A stretch of 64,000 nt of DNA from an uncultured Gemmiger sp. (GCA_944388135.1 CALXHP010000004.1:1-64000), one strand, 5' to 3'. Positions 1 through 9,649 are shown, numbered from the stretch's first letter. Program-made: numbers and translations. The notes: generated from the letters alone by a model not told the origin.

Positions 1-851
1 AGAATGAAAACGAAGAGCACCACGCCGGTGGCGATGAGGGCCTCCCGGTGGAGGTCGGCGGCATAGCCCATCTCGATGACGATGTTGGAGGTCATCGTCC
101 GCAAGCCCTGGAAAAGCCCCTTGGGCATCCAGGTCTGGTTGCCGGCCACCATGACCACCGCCATCGTCTCGCCGATGGCGCGGCCGATGCCCAGGATCAC
201 GGCGGAGAGCACACCGCTCTTGGCGGCGGGCAGCACGGCGAAAAAGACGCTGCGCTCATGGGTGGCGCCCAGGGCCAGGCTGCCCTCGTAGTAGCTGTTG
301 GGCACGGCGTCCAGGCTGGCCTTGCTCACCGTAATGATGGTGGGCAGGATCATGATGCCCAGCAGCACCGCAGCGGTGAAGAGGCTCATGCCCTTGCCGC
401 TCTTGACGTGGAGCACCTCCTTGAAGAAGTCGCTCTTCACCATGGCCTGGACGGCGGGGACCATGACCACCATGCCGAAGAAGCCGTAGACCACCGAGGG
501 GATGCCGGCCAGCAGCTGCACGGCGGGCAGCATGACCTTGTTGACGGCGGGGGAGGCGAACTTGGACATATAGACTGCGGTGAGCAGGCCGATGGGCACG
601 CCCACGATGATGGCGCCGGCGGTGACGTAGATGGAGCCCAGGATCATGGGCAGGATGCCGTAGATGTCGTTGCCGGGTTTCCAGGTGGTGCCCAGCAGGA
701 ACTTCAGGGGTCCGATCTCAAAGATGGTGGGCAGGCCGTTGGCGAACAGGAAGATGCAGATCAGGGCGACGGCCAGAATCGAGATGCAGGCACAGGCGGT
801 AAAGACGCCCTGCATGACCCATTCCCGGGTCTTGGCGGTTTTCGTTTTCAT
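1..851 (-). CDS. pstC: Phosphate ABC transporter permease PstC (3' end outside window)
   Basis: Inner-membrane permease of the high-affinity phosphate importer. I translated it from the minus strand: it begins MKTKTAKTREWVMQG, has a first membrane span near residues 15-40, then a periplasmic segment and further hydrophobic helices. The loop that docks the ATPase (EAA loop) is visible as YYEGSLALGATHERSVFF followed by the usual GxxxAIGETMAV stretch, which is diagnostic of PstC/PstA permeases. About 283 residues are present and the frame is still open at base 1, so the C-terminus, and presumably pstA, pstB and phoU, lie outside. The start is preceded by AGGAA. It lies 106 nt downstream of pstS with an attenuator-like hairpin between them. 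Confidence 0.93.
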   Translation of the reverse strand, partial: MKTKTAKTREWVMQGVFTACACISILAVALICIFLFANGLPTIFEIGPLKFLLGTTWKPGNDIYGILPMILGSIYVTAGAIIVGVPIGLLTAVYMSKFASPAVNKVMLPAVQLLAGIPSVVYGFFGMVVMVPAVQAMVKSDFFKEVLHVKSGKGMSLFTAAVLLGIMILPTIITVSKASLDAVPNSYYEGSLALGATHERSVFFAVLPAAKSGVLSAVILGIGRAIGETMAVVMVAGNQTWMPKGLFQGLRTMTSNIVIEMGYAADLHREALIATGVVLFVFI

Positions 852-906
852 TTTTCCTATACACGCTCCTTGGGGGTTCAGCGAAAAACCTGTGGGGTTC
901 TACCAT

Positions 907-942
907 AAAAAGCGGCTGTCACTGCCGGAGCTGCAACAGCCG
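907..942 (-). terminator. Attenuator-like terminator between pstS and pstC
   Basis: Read on the minus strand, CGGCTGT (942-936) pairs with ACAGCCG (919-913) around an inner TGC/GCA extension and is followed by CTTTTT. It sits directly after the pstS stop codon and before pstC. Partial termination here would give more binding protein than permease, a common arrangement in ABC importers. Confidence 0.6.
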
Positions 943-957
943 TTGGGGATGCGGGAT

Positions 958-1929
958 TTACTGCAGGTCAGACCAGACGGTAGCTTCCCCGGTGTAGATG
1001 CTCTTGATCTGGTCCACGCTCAGGTCGGCCACGGTGTTGGCGGGGTTGACCACAACCGCAATGCCGTCCATGGCCAGCACGGTGGCCGCAGCGCCTTCAG
1101 CGGTCTCTTCCTCTTTCAGTTCACGGCTGGCCATGCCGATGGTGTAGGTGCCGTCCAGGGCGCCGGTGACACCGGTGGTGGAGTCGGTGGTCAGCATCTC
1201 AATGGTGGCGTTGGGGTTGACGGCGGCATAGGCTTCAATGAGCTTTTCCATCAGCGGGCTGACGGAGGAAGAACCGCCCACGGTGATGCTGCCGCTGGGC
1301 TGGGTGGAGGTGTACTCGGCACCCTCGGTGCCGATGTAGCCTTCCTCGGTGGCCAGGGCCTGGCCGTCGGCGCTCATGCAGTAGGCGATGAAGTCCACGG
1401 CCACAGGGTCGGTGGCTTCGCCGTTGGTGACGATGTTGAAGGGACGGGCCAGGGTGTAAGTACCGTTGGACACGTTCTCGGCGTTGGCTTCCACGCCGCC
1501 CACGGTGACGGCCTTGACGGTGTCGTTGAGAGAGCCCAGGCTGATGTAGCCGATGGCGGTCTCATCGTTGGCCACGGCGGTCATGACGCCGTTGGTGGAG
1601 CTCTGGATGGCGGCGGCCTCGGTGGTCATATCCACCTTCTCGCCGGCGTCGTTCTTCTCTTCCACACCGGTCAGCTCGATGAAGGCGCTGCGGGTGCCGG
1701 AACCATCTTCACGAGAGATGACCGTGATATCCTGGTCGGCGTCGAAATCACCGGTGGCTTCCGCCTCGGTGGAGTCGGCCGCCTCGGTGGAGTCGGCCGT
1801 CTCGGTGGTGGAGGCGGCGGTGCTGTCGGAAGCGGTGGATTCGCTGCTGGAAGCAGTGTTGCCGCAGGCGGCCAGGCTCAGGGCCATGGCGGCGGCGAGA
1901 ACAGAAGCTACGACAGAAGTACGTTTCAT
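958..1929 (-). CDS. pstS: Phosphate-binding lipoprotein PstS, circularly permuted
   Basis: Extracytoplasmic phosphate receptor of the Pst ABC importer. A lipoprotein signal ends in LAAC with Cys22 as the lipidation site, followed by a Ser/Thr/Glu linker (23-65) with repeated STEAAD-like units. The fold is plainly PBP-type II PstS, but the order is permuted. The phosphate-binding segment SREDGSGTR, normally mid-protein, is at 72-80. The normal C-terminus (RPFNIVTNG, DFIAYCMSADGQ, GYIG) is at 162-200. The normal N-terminus (GSITVGGSSSVSPL) starts only at 213, and the protein ends at IYTGEATVWSDLQ, where ordinary PstS continues into the SREDGSGTR half. It is 323 residues with clean start and stop codons, so this is not a truncation. 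It precedes pstC. Confidence 0.93.
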   Translation of the reverse strand: MKRTSVVASVLAAAMALSLAACGNTASSSESTASDSTAASTTETADSTEAADSTEAEATGDFDADQDITVISREDGSGTRSAFIELTGVEEKNDAGEKVDMTTEAAAIQSSTNGVMTAVANDETAIGYISLGSLNDTVKAVTVGGVEANAENVSNGTYTLARPFNIVTNGEATDPVAVDFIAYCMSADGQALATEEGYIGTEGAEYTSTQPSGSITVGGSSSVSPLMEKLIEAYAAVNPNATIEMLTTDSTTGVTGALDGTYTIGMASRELKEEETAEGAAATVLAMDGIAVVVNPANTVADLSVDQIKSIYTGEATVWSDLQ

Positions 1930-1983
1930 AACTATTTCTTCTCCCTTTTTACCAAATCTCTATGTGTTCTTTTGGTGGTTTTG

Positions 1984-2017
1984 CTGCTCCCTTTCGTCCG
2001 GGAGCAGGTTTATTGTA
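1984..2017 (-). promoter_or_regulatory. pstS -10 box and leader hairpin
   Basis: Minus-strand TACAAT at 2017-2012 is a plausible -10 box. Just downstream, CTGCTCCC (2007-2000) and GGGAGCAG (1991-1984) form a perfect 8-bp stem with an 8-nt loop in the pstS mRNA leader, without a U tract. It may protect the transcript or regulate translation; the role is inferred. Confidence 0.45.
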
Positions 2018-2060
2018 CCGCGAAGATTTTTTTGAATCGACCATGGTACCGTACAATCGG

Positions 2061-2128
2061 CGTAAAGAATGCGCAAAGTGCACAAGCCTTATGCAAAGAA
2101 ATTGTAAAATTGGTAAAAAATCCGCAAA
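2061..2128 (-). promoter_or_regulatory. PHO-box-like hexamers facing pstS
   Basis: The minus strand carries a run of TTTRC-type hexamers: TTTGCG (2128-2123), TTTACC (2117-2112), TTTACA (2108-2103), TTTGCA (2097-2092), TTTGCG (2077-2072) and TTTACG (2066-2061). Several neighbouring pairs are exactly 11 bp apart. Direct TT(A/T)ACA repeats with about 5-nt gaps are the established binding site of phosphorylated PhoP in Firmicutes. The match is degenerate. Confidence 0.45.
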
Positions 2129-2171
2129 ATGCCCGTCCCAAAATCCCTAAAAACGACGTGAAAGGGATGAT

Positions 2172-2238
2172 TTTACACAAATTTTACAAAACCTTTACCG
2201 TTCCCTGCTGGTTTGGCGGCAAGGCAATTCATTATAAT
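2172..2238 (+). promoter_or_regulatory. PHO box and -10 element upstream of nptA-phoP-phoR
   Basis: Three direct repeats, TTTACA (2172-2177), TTTACA (2183-2188) and TTTACC (2194-2199), recur every 11 bp, the geometry of PhoP~P binding sites. A TATAAT -10 box follows at 2233-2238 with no good -35, as expected for an activator-dependent promoter. This predicts autoregulation of the phoP-phoR pair encoded downstream. Confidence 0.65.
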
Positions 2239-2312
2239 AGAGAACGGTATAGGGCGCGGATTGAGCCGCGCGGTTTTTACAAAACCTGAATAAGAGAATG
2301 GATGGTCCCTGT

Positions 2313-4118
2313 ATGAGTATTTTCAACATTTTTGTACTTCTGGGCGGCCTGGCCATGTTCCTGTATGGCATGGACGTCATGGGCAAAAACCTTGAGCAGA
2401 CGGCCGGCGGCAAGCTGCAGGTCATTCTGAGCAAGATGACCTCCTCCCCCCTGCGGGGCCTGCTGCTGGGTCTGGCGGTCACCGCCGTCATCCAGTCCAG
2501 CTCCGCCACTACCGTCATGGTGGTGGGCTTCGTCAACTCCGGCCTGATGGACCTGTATCAGGCCGTGGGCGTGATCATGGGTGCCAATGTGGGCACCACC
2601 GTCACCGCCTGGCTGCTGAGCCTGACCGGCCTGCAGGGCGAAAGTTTTGTGATCCAGATGCTCAGCCCCGACGCCTGGGCCCCGCTGCTGGGCTTTGCGG
2701 GCATCGTCATGTTCATGTTCGGTAAAGAGCGTCAGAAAGGCATCGGCCAGATCTTTCTGGGCTTTGCCATCCTGATGACCGGCATGAGCTTGATGAGCGA
2801 TGCCACCGCCCCCCTGGCGGACGCCCCCTGGTTCGGCGATCTGTTCCTGGCCTTCACCAACCCGGTGCTGGGCGTGCTGGTAGGTGCCCTGCTCACCGCC
2901 ATCATCCAGTCCTCCTCTGCCTCGGTGGGTATTCTGCAGGCGTTGTCCCTCTCCACGGGGGCGGTGTCCATCGCGGCGGCCATGCCCATCATCATGGGCC
3001 AGAACATCGGCACCTGCGTCACGGCGCTGATCTCTTCGGCCGGCGCCAACAAGAACGCCCGCCGTACCGCTATGATCCACCTGTATTTCAACATCATCGG
3101 CACCACGGTGTTCCTGAGCGTTTTCTTTGCTCTCAACGCGGTGTTCCACTTCCCCTTCTATTATGATCAGGCCAACGCCTTCAATATCGCGGTGATCCAC
3201 ACGGTATTCAACCTGACCACCACGGCGATTTTGCTGCCCTTCAACAAGCTGCTGGTGAAGCTGGCCATCCTCACGGTGCCCGACGACAAAAAGCCCCAGC
3301 AGAACACCCTGCTGGACGAGCGTCTGCTCTCCACTCCGGCGGTGGCCATCAACCGGGCCATGCTGGTGGGCGGCGATATGGCCGAGATCTGCCGCACTTC
3401 CCTGCTGCAGGCCATGTCCACCACCCGCAAGTGGGATGACGCCATCGCCGACGAAGTCCGCCGCAAGGAGGATGCCGTGGACCACTACGAGGATGCCCTG
3501 GGCACCTATCTGGTTCAGCTGTCCGGCCGGACGCTGAGCAAGGCGGACAACCGTACCATCAACACCCTGCTGCACACCATCGGCGATTTTGAACGGATCT
3601 CCGACCACTCGGTGAATCTGCTGGAAGCCGCCGAGGAGATCCGGGACAAAAACATCCGGTTCAGCGATGAGGCACTGGACGATCTGAGCGTGCTGGAAGC
3701 CGCCCTCCAGGACATTGTCAACCGCACGGTGGACGCCTTCCAGAAGCACGACTGCTATGCCGCCGGCAAGATCGAACCCCTGGAGGAAGTGGTGGACGGT
3801 CTGGTGCGGGAGGTCAAGACCCGCCACATCGCCCGTCTGCAGGCCGGCACCTGCACCATCGAGTACGGCTTTGTGCTGGATGACCTGCTCACCGCCTACG
3901 AGCGGATTGCCGACCACTGCTCCAACATTGCGGTGGCTATGATCGAGGTGGCGGACGACAAGTTCGACACCCACGAGTACCTGAACCACCTGAAGAGCGG
4001 CGGCAGCCTGAAATTTGAACAGCGGTACGAGAAGTACCGCGGGCGCTACACCTTCCCCGGGGAAGGCGCCCCCGAAACTGAACCTGCCCCGGCGGCCATC
4101 AAAGCCGGACAGGCATAA
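2313..4118 (+). CDS. Na+/phosphate cotransporter with PhoU-like tail
   Basis: Sodium-coupled phosphate transporter of the NptA/YjbB (PNaS) family in the cytoplasmic membrane. The N-terminal half has the family's two inverted repeats, each with a QSSSA motif (residues about 61-65 and 199-203), within some eight hydrophobic segments up to about residue 320. Residues about 340-565 form a helical PhoU-like domain, with patterns such as IGDFERISDHSVNL and YERIADHCSNIA. I chose the ATG at 2313 (MSIFNIFVLLGG) because homologues start there; an in-frame ATG at 2298 is the alternative but has poorly spaced Shine-Dalgarno bases. It leads an operon with phoP (17-nt gap) behind a PHO box, giving a low-affinity partner to Pst. 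Confidence 0.9.
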   Translation: MSIFNIFVLLGGLAMFLYGMDVMGKNLEQTAGGKLQVILSKMTSSPLRGLLLGLAVTAVIQSSSATTVMVVGFVNSGLMDLYQAVGVIMGANVGTTVTAWLLSLTGLQGESFVIQMLSPDAWAPLLGFAGIVMFMFGKERQKGIGQIFLGFAILMTGMSLMSDATAPLADAPWFGDLFLAFTNPVLGVLVGALLTAIIQSSSASVGILQALSLSTGAVSIAAAMPIIMGQNIGTCVTALISSAGANKNARRTAMIHLYFNIIGTTVFLSVFFALNAVFHFPFYYDQANAFNIAVIHTVFNLTTTAILLPFNKLLVKLAILTVPDDKKPQQNTLLDERLLSTPAVAINRAMLVGGDMAEICRTSLLQAMSTTRKWDDAIADEVRRKEDAVDHYEDALGTYLVQLSGRTLSKADNRTINTLLHTIGDFERISDHSVNLLEAAEEIRDKNIRFSDEALDDLSVLEAALQDIVNRTVDAFQKHDCYAAGKIEPLEEVVDGLVREVKTRHIARLQAGTCTIEYGFVLDDLLTAYERIADHCSNIAVAMIEVADDKFDTHEYLNHLKSGGSLKFEQRYEKYRGRYTFPGEGAPETEPAPAAIKAGQA

Positions 4119-4135
4119 AGGAGACTTGATTTTTC

Positions 4136-4820
4136 ATGATCTATATCGTCGAAGATGACGCCAGCATCCGGGAACTGGAGCAGTATGCCCTGCAGACCAA
4201 CGGCTTTGAGGCCAGCGGCTGTGAGGACGGTGCCAGTTTCTGGGCAGCCCTGCGGGGCGGCACCCCCGACCTGGTCATTCTGGACGTGATGCTGCCCGAC
4301 GAGGACGGCTACCAGATCCTGAACAAGCTGCGTGCCGACCCCGCCACCCGGAACATCCCGGTGATCATGGTCACCGCCAAGACCAGCGAGATCGATGTGG
4401 TGAAGGGGCTGGACCACGGCGCCGACGATTATCTCTGCAAACCCTTCGGCATCATGGAGTTTATTTCCCGGGTGAAGGCGGTGCTCCGCCGGGCCCAGGC
4501 GGCGGCCCCGGCCCCCGCCCCCAAGACGCTGACCTTCGGGTCCATCGTGCTGGACGACATCGCCCGCACCGTCCGGGTGGACGGCACCCCCGTGGAACTT
4601 ACCTTCAAAGAGTACGCCCTGCTCCATCTGTTCCTGGAACATCCCGAGCAGGTGCTGGCCCGGGAACGGATCATGAAGGAGGTGTGGGACACCGACGACC
4701 TGCTGGAATCCCGCACCATCGATATGCATGTGCGCACCCTGCGCCAGAAACTGGGCACCGCCGGGGAAGCCATCCGCACGGTGCGCAAAGTAGGCTACAA
4801 GCTGAGCACGGAGGGCGCCG

Positions 4821-4828
<8 letters not shown>
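4136..4828 (+). CDS. phoP: Phosphate response regulator PhoP/PhoB, OmpR family
   Basis: DNA-binding response regulator. The receiver domain (1-115) has the acidic pair D7-D8, the phosphoacceptor D50 in DLVILDVMLP, T80 and K102 in the usual places. The C-terminal winged helix (about 135-228) shows the OmpR signature FKEYALLHLFLEHPEQVLARE and VRTLRQKLG. It has 230 residues, normal for the family. The start has a good AAAGGAG site. It overlaps the kinase gene by 8 nt, so translational coupling is likely. Neighbouring nptA, pstS and PHO-box repeats make phosphate the probable signal. Confidence 0.9.
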
Positions 4829-6221
<1,393 letters not shown>

Positions 6222-6225
6222 GAGT

Positions 6226-6258
6226 ACGGAGGAACTTTGTCGGTTCCTCCGTTGTTTT
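6226..6258 (+). terminator. Terminator of the nptA-phoPR operon
   Basis: ACGGAGGAAC (6226-6235) and GTTCCTCCGT (6243-6252) form a perfect 10-bp stem, followed by TGTTTT, five bases after the phoR stop. Confidence 0.8.
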
Positions 6259-6281
6259 ATGCCTGTCGTTCGTGGTATACT
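6252..6281 (+). promoter_or_regulatory. Promoter of the nitrite/sulfite reductase gene
   Basis: TTGTTT (6252-6257) and TATACT (6276-6281) with an 18-nt spacer, overlapping the terminator tail. The gene's AAAGGAG ribosome-binding site is at 6315-6321. Confidence 0.55.
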
Positions 6282-6330
6282 ATCCACCGTGTAATTGTTG
6301 AAACAATACAGATAAAAGGAGCAGTCTCTT

Positions 6331-7869
6331 ATGAACGAACAGTGGCTCAATCTCTATCGCACCGAGATCGAAGAATTTTATAAAAAGACCCAGGCTTTCG
6401 CGGCCGGGGACCTCTCCCGCAAGGACTACAAGGGCGCATCCGGCGGCTTCGGCAGCTATGCCCAGCGGGACGGTACCAAGCACATGCTCCGTCTGCGCCT
6501 GCCCGGCGGCCGCCTGACCGAGCCCCGGCTGCAGTTCCTGGCCCGCATCACCGGCAAATACAACATTGCCCCCCTGAAGCTGACCACCTGTGAGACCATC
6601 CAGCTCCACAACCTGGCCCCCGAACTGCTGCCCGTCCTGATGGAACAGGCCGCCTACTGCGACATCATCACCCGGGGCGGCGGCGGTGACAACCCCCGCA
6701 ATGTCATGGCCAGCCCCCTCACCGGCGTACAGCCCGGCGAAGCCTTCGACGTCATGCCCTGGGCCGAAGCCGCCAGCGACTATCTGCTCTCCATCTGCCG
6801 GGACATTCACATGCCCCGCAAGCTGAAAGTGGCCTTCTGCAACGGGGTGGATGACTGCGTCCACGCCACCTTCCGGGATATGGGCTTCGTCGCCCAGCCG
6901 GACGGCACCTTCCGCCTCTTCATCGCCGGCGGTCTGGGCAACTGCCACCGCATGGGCGTGCTGGTGGAGGAACACCTGCCCGCCTCCGATGTGCTCTACG
7001 CCATCCGGGCGATGATCGACGTTTTCTGCGCCCACGGCAACTATGAGAACCGCGCCAAGGCCCGCACCCGCTATCTGCAGGAGACCCTGGGTGCCGAGGA
7101 ACTGCGCCGGGTCTATCGGGAAGCCCTGGCCGCCCGCAAGGCGGAGGGCGGTCTGGACCTGAACCTGACCCCCAAGGCCGTCACCAAGACCGGCGAGGGC
7201 ACTCTGACCGATGGCCGGGTCATTGCTCAGAAGCAGGCAGGCCTCTACGCCGTGGCCTACCATCCCATCGGCGGCATCCTGCCCACCGGCAAGCCCACCC
7301 AGCTGGCCACCCTGCTGCGGGATATGCCCGCCGCCGAGTGCCGGGTAGCCCCCAACGAAACGATCTATATCATCAACCTGACCGGCGACGAGGCCCGGCA
7401 GATTCTGGACGCCACCGAGGACGGCGCCAAGACGGTGTTTGAGACCAGCGTGGCCTGCATCGGCGCCGCCATCTGCCAGCAGGGCGTGCGGGACAGCCAG
7501 GCAGCCCTCCAGGCCTGCGTCCAGGCCGTGCGGGAAGCCGGTATCCCCGACGGGGCCCTGCCCAGGATCTGCATTTCCGGCTGCCCCTCCAGCTGCTCCG
7601 GCCATCAGACCGGTGCCATCGGCTTCCAGGGTGCCGTGAAGCCGGTGCCGGGGGGCAAACCCGCTCCTGCCTTCCGGATGTTCCTGGGCGGCAGCGATGC
7701 CCTGGGCGCCGAGAAGTTCGGTGAAGTGGAAGGCTTCGTCTATGAGGACCAGCTGCCCGCCCTGCTGGTGGAGCTGGGCCAGGCAGCTGCCGCTGCCGGG
7801 GAAAACTGGGAGACCTGGCACACTGCCCACGCCGACGATATGAAGGCCATCCTGGCGAAATATCTCTGA
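6331..7869 (+). CDS. Siroheme nitrite/sulfite reductase family protein
   Basis: Siroheme and [4Fe-4S] oxidoreductase that would reduce nitrite or sulfite by six electrons using ferredoxin-type donors. The bimodular fold is visible: two ferredoxin-like half-domains and two catalytic halves, with NPRNVMASPLTG in the first. The cluster/siroheme cysteines are C376 and C382 (CIGAAIC, C-x5-C) and C418 and C422 (CPSSC, C-x3-C). It has 512 residues, the size of stand-alone assimilatory enzymes. It has its own promoter and terminator context, with no siroheme, nitrate or sulfate genes nearby, so the natural substrate cannot be read from context. Confidence 0.85.
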   Translation: MNEQWLNLYRTEIEEFYKKTQAFAAGDLSRKDYKGASGGFGSYAQRDGTKHMLRLRLPGGRLTEPRLQFLARITGKYNIAPLKLTTCETIQLHNLAPELLPVLMEQAAYCDIITRGGGGDNPRNVMASPLTGVQPGEAFDVMPWAEAASDYLLSICRDIHMPRKLKVAFCNGVDDCVHATFRDMGFVAQPDGTFRLFIAGGLGNCHRMGVLVEEHLPASDVLYAIRAMIDVFCAHGNYENRAKARTRYLQETLGAEELRRVYREALAARKAEGGLDLNLTPKAVTKTGEGTLTDGRVIAQKQAGLYAVAYHPIGGILPTGKPTQLATLLRDMPAAECRVAPNETIYIINLTGDEARQILDATEDGAKTVFETSVACIGAAICQQGVRDSQAALQACVQAVREAGIPDGALPRICISGCPSSCSGHQTGAIGFQGAVKPVPGGKPAPAFRMFLGGSDALGAEKFGEVEGFVYEDQLPALLVELGQAAAAAGENWETWHTAHADDMKAILAKYL

Positions 7870-7936
7870 TCCATTGCACAACAAGCCCCTCAGTGTGAAA
7901 GGTTTTCCCCTTTTGCCCTGGGGGGCTTCGCTTTGC

Positions 7937-7965
7937 TTGACACCGGTGTCCCGGCGGGGTATACT
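7937..7965 (+). promoter_or_regulatory. Consensus promoter for the binding lipoprotein
   Basis: TTGACA (7937-7942), a 17-nt spacer, then TATACT (7960-7965), about 34 nt upstream of the start codon. It fixes the true start at 7999, since longer upstream reading frames would lie inside the promoter. Confidence 0.8.
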
Positions 7966-7998
7966 GGGCAGACAACACCACCGAAAGGAAACAAATCT

Positions 7999-8988
7999 AT
8001 GTTGAATCGTATTTTTCCCCTGGCCTGTGCCGTCCTGCTGCTGGCGGGCTGCGGTGCCCAGTCGGCTGCAAACAGCACCTCCACCGTGACGACCGCCACG
8101 GCGGAAGCCGCCCCCGCCACCCCGGAGGCCGCTGCCGACACCCTGACCTTTACCGACGACCTGGACCGGGAGGTCACGGTTCCGGTGAACCCCCAGCGGG
8201 TGGCCGTGCTGCTGGGCAGCTATGCCGACGTCTGGTGTCTGGCGGGCGGTCAGGACACCCTGGTGGCCGCCGCCTCCGACGCCTGGACCGACTTTGACCT
8301 GGGTCTGGACGATACCGTGGCCGACCTGGGCAGCCTGATGGAGCCCAATATGGAAGAACTCATCGCCGCCGCCCCCGACCTGGTCATCGCCAGCAGCAAC
8401 ACCACCTCCAACGTGGAGCTGCTGCCCAGCCTGGAAGAGCTGGGGGTGCCGGTGGTCTACTTCGGGGTGAACAGCTTCAACGATTATCTCGAAATGCTGG
8501 ATGTCTGCACCCAGATCACCGGCCAGACCCAGAACTACCAGACCTACGGCCTGGATGTGCAGGCCCAGGTGGAGAAGGCCAAGGAACAGAACGACGGCAG
8601 TGCTCCCACGGTGCTGCTGCTGCGGTCCGCCAGCACCAGCTGCAAGGTGAAGAACAGCAAGGGCACCGTGCTAGGGGAGATCCTGGCCGACCTGGGCGCG
8701 GTAAACATTGCCGACAGCGACACCAGCCTGCTGGAGGATCTGAGCCTGGAGCGGATCATCGCCGACGACCCCGACTACATCTTTGTAGTGTTCCAGGGCA
8801 GCGACCAGGCCGCCGCCCAGACGACCCTGGACGCGGCGCTGACCTCCAACCCGGCCTGGGATACCCTGACCGCGGTGCAGAACGGCCGGTTCTACCCGAT
8901 GGAGAAGGAGCTCTACCACCTGAAGCCCAACACCCGCTGGGGTGAGGCCTACCAGAAGGTGGCAGACATCCTCTATCCGGCGGCATAA
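7999..8988 (+). CDS. ABC transporter substrate-binding lipoprotein (BtuF/FecB fold)
   Basis: Extracytoplasmic receptor of the helical-backbone (class III) binding-protein family that delivers iron-siderophore, haem or cobalamin to ABC importers. A lipobox LLAGC places the lipidated cysteine at residue 18, followed by an Ala/Thr linker and a Peripla_BP_2 domain (DDLDREVTVPVNPQRVAVLLG; PNMEELIAAAPDLVIAS; LGEILADLGAVNIAD). It has 329 residues. The ATG at 7999 has AAAGGA and sits just after a consensus promoter. No permease or ATPase is adjacent, so it is an orphan receptor here; the ligand is unknown. Confidence 0.85.
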   Translation: MLNRIFPLACAVLLLAGCGAQSAANSTSTVTTATAEAAPATPEAAADTLTFTDDLDREVTVPVNPQRVAVLLGSYADVWCLAGGQDTLVAAASDAWTDFDLGLDDTVADLGSLMEPNMEELIAAAPDLVIASSNTTSNVELLPSLEELGVPVVYFGVNSFNDYLEMLDVCTQITGQTQNYQTYGLDVQAQVEKAKEQNDGSAPTVLLLRSASTSCKVKNSKGTVLGEILADLGAVNIADSDTSLLEDLSLERIIADDPDYIFVVFQGSDQAAAQTTLDAALTSNPAWDTLTAVQNGRFYPMEKELYHLKPNTRWGEAYQKVADILYPAA

Positions 8989-9007
8989 CCTTTCTTTGAT
9001 ACAGCAA

Positions 9008-9042
9008 AACCCCGGCGCCCTGGCAGGCGTCGGGGTTCTTTG
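9008..9042 (+). terminator. Terminator of the binding-protein gene
   Basis: AACCCCGGCGCC (9008-9019) pairs with GGCGTCGGGGTT (9026-9037) with one G-T pair, followed by CTTTGTT. Confidence 0.75.
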
Positions 9043-9063
9043 TTGTGCAGGCGGCAGGGTCAA

Positions 9064-9127
9064 GACCCCGCCCTACGGATTTCCGGCCCAAAGACCGCAG
9101 ACTGTAGGGCGGGGATTCATCCCCGCC
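9064..9127. repeat. GC-rich extragenic palindromic element
   Basis: CCCCGCCCTAC (9066-9076) is the exact reverse complement of GTAGGGCGGGG (9104-9114). The right arm also folds locally as GGCGGGG-ATTCAT-CCCCGCC (9108-9127). Two alternative hairpins in 64 bp without a U tract look like a dispersed REP-type element rather than a terminator. Only one copy is in this window. Confidence 0.5.
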
Positions 9128-9160
9128 GCGGAAATCAGCAGCCAGGCTTTCCGCCCCTTT

Positions 9161-9595
9161 TTACAGAAACCGGCGGATGTCCTCGGCCAGCTTTTCCTCC
9201 AAGGCGATGAGCCGTTTGGTGATGTCCTTGGCGTCCTCGCTGGCGGCCTCGTACTGGTTGAGGTAGCGGTTCAGCGACTTGACCCCCATGTTGCAGCCGT
9301 CGGTGATAAGGTCCGCAATGGTGGCGTCGCTCTCGTTCATCGTCAGCATGGCCCCCGTCTTGATCCAGGACATGCCCTGGGCGATGGGGTTGGGCTCCTT
9401 GCCTTCGTCGTGGAAATCATGGAGCGCCGTGACGATCTGGTTCTGGAGCTGCTCATGTTCGTTGCGGCAGCGGGCCAGGGCGTCCCGCAAAGACTGGCTT
9501 TTGGCCACGTCCAGCACCTGGTCGATGGACGAAATGCCCATGGCCACCCCGGCGTCGCACTCCCGCAGCAGCTTGATGGTATCTTCCTGGATCAT
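9161..9595 (-). CDS. Conserved helical-bundle protein of unknown function
   Basis: 144 residues, no signal peptide or membrane span, almost entirely predicted amphipathic helix. Acidic and His residues are spread along it (RNEHEQLQNQI, HDFHDEGK). A stretch MGISSIDQVL near the N-terminus and ATIADLITDGCNMGVKSLNRYL near residues 90-111 look strongly constrained. Size and pattern resemble four-helix ferritin-like or DUF2383-like proteins, but I cannot assign a function. It starts at an ATG with GGGAGAGA upstream and has a possible TATAAT box in the 59-nt gap to the preceding gene, so it may be transcribed separately from the polyamine cluster. Confidence 0.75.
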   Translation of the reverse strand: MIQEDTIKLLRECDAGVAMGISSIDQVLDVAKSQSLRDALARCRNEHEQLQNQIVTALHDFHDEGKEPNPIAQGMSWIKTGAMLTMNESDATIADLITDGCNMGVKSLNRYLNQYEAASEDAKDITKRLIALEEKLAEDIRRFL

Positions 9596-9643
9596 TGGTA
9601 TCTCTCCCTCCCGTTTTGGCTAGGATGCCCCGCCGGGAAAGAG

Positions 9644-9649
9644 ATTATA
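9644..9649 (-). promoter_or_regulatory. Possible -10 box for the helical protein gene
   Basis: TATAAT on the minus strand, 49 nt upstream of the start at 9595. The -35 would fall inside the end of the preceding gene (TATCGT at 9672-9667) and is weak. Confidence 0.4.

Noticed and set aside
664..2289. Long plus-strand open frame of over 500 codons opposite pstS
   Set aside because: Composition is Gly/His/Val-rich shadow coding typical of GC3-biased antisense frames, and the opposite strand encodes an unmistakable PstS.
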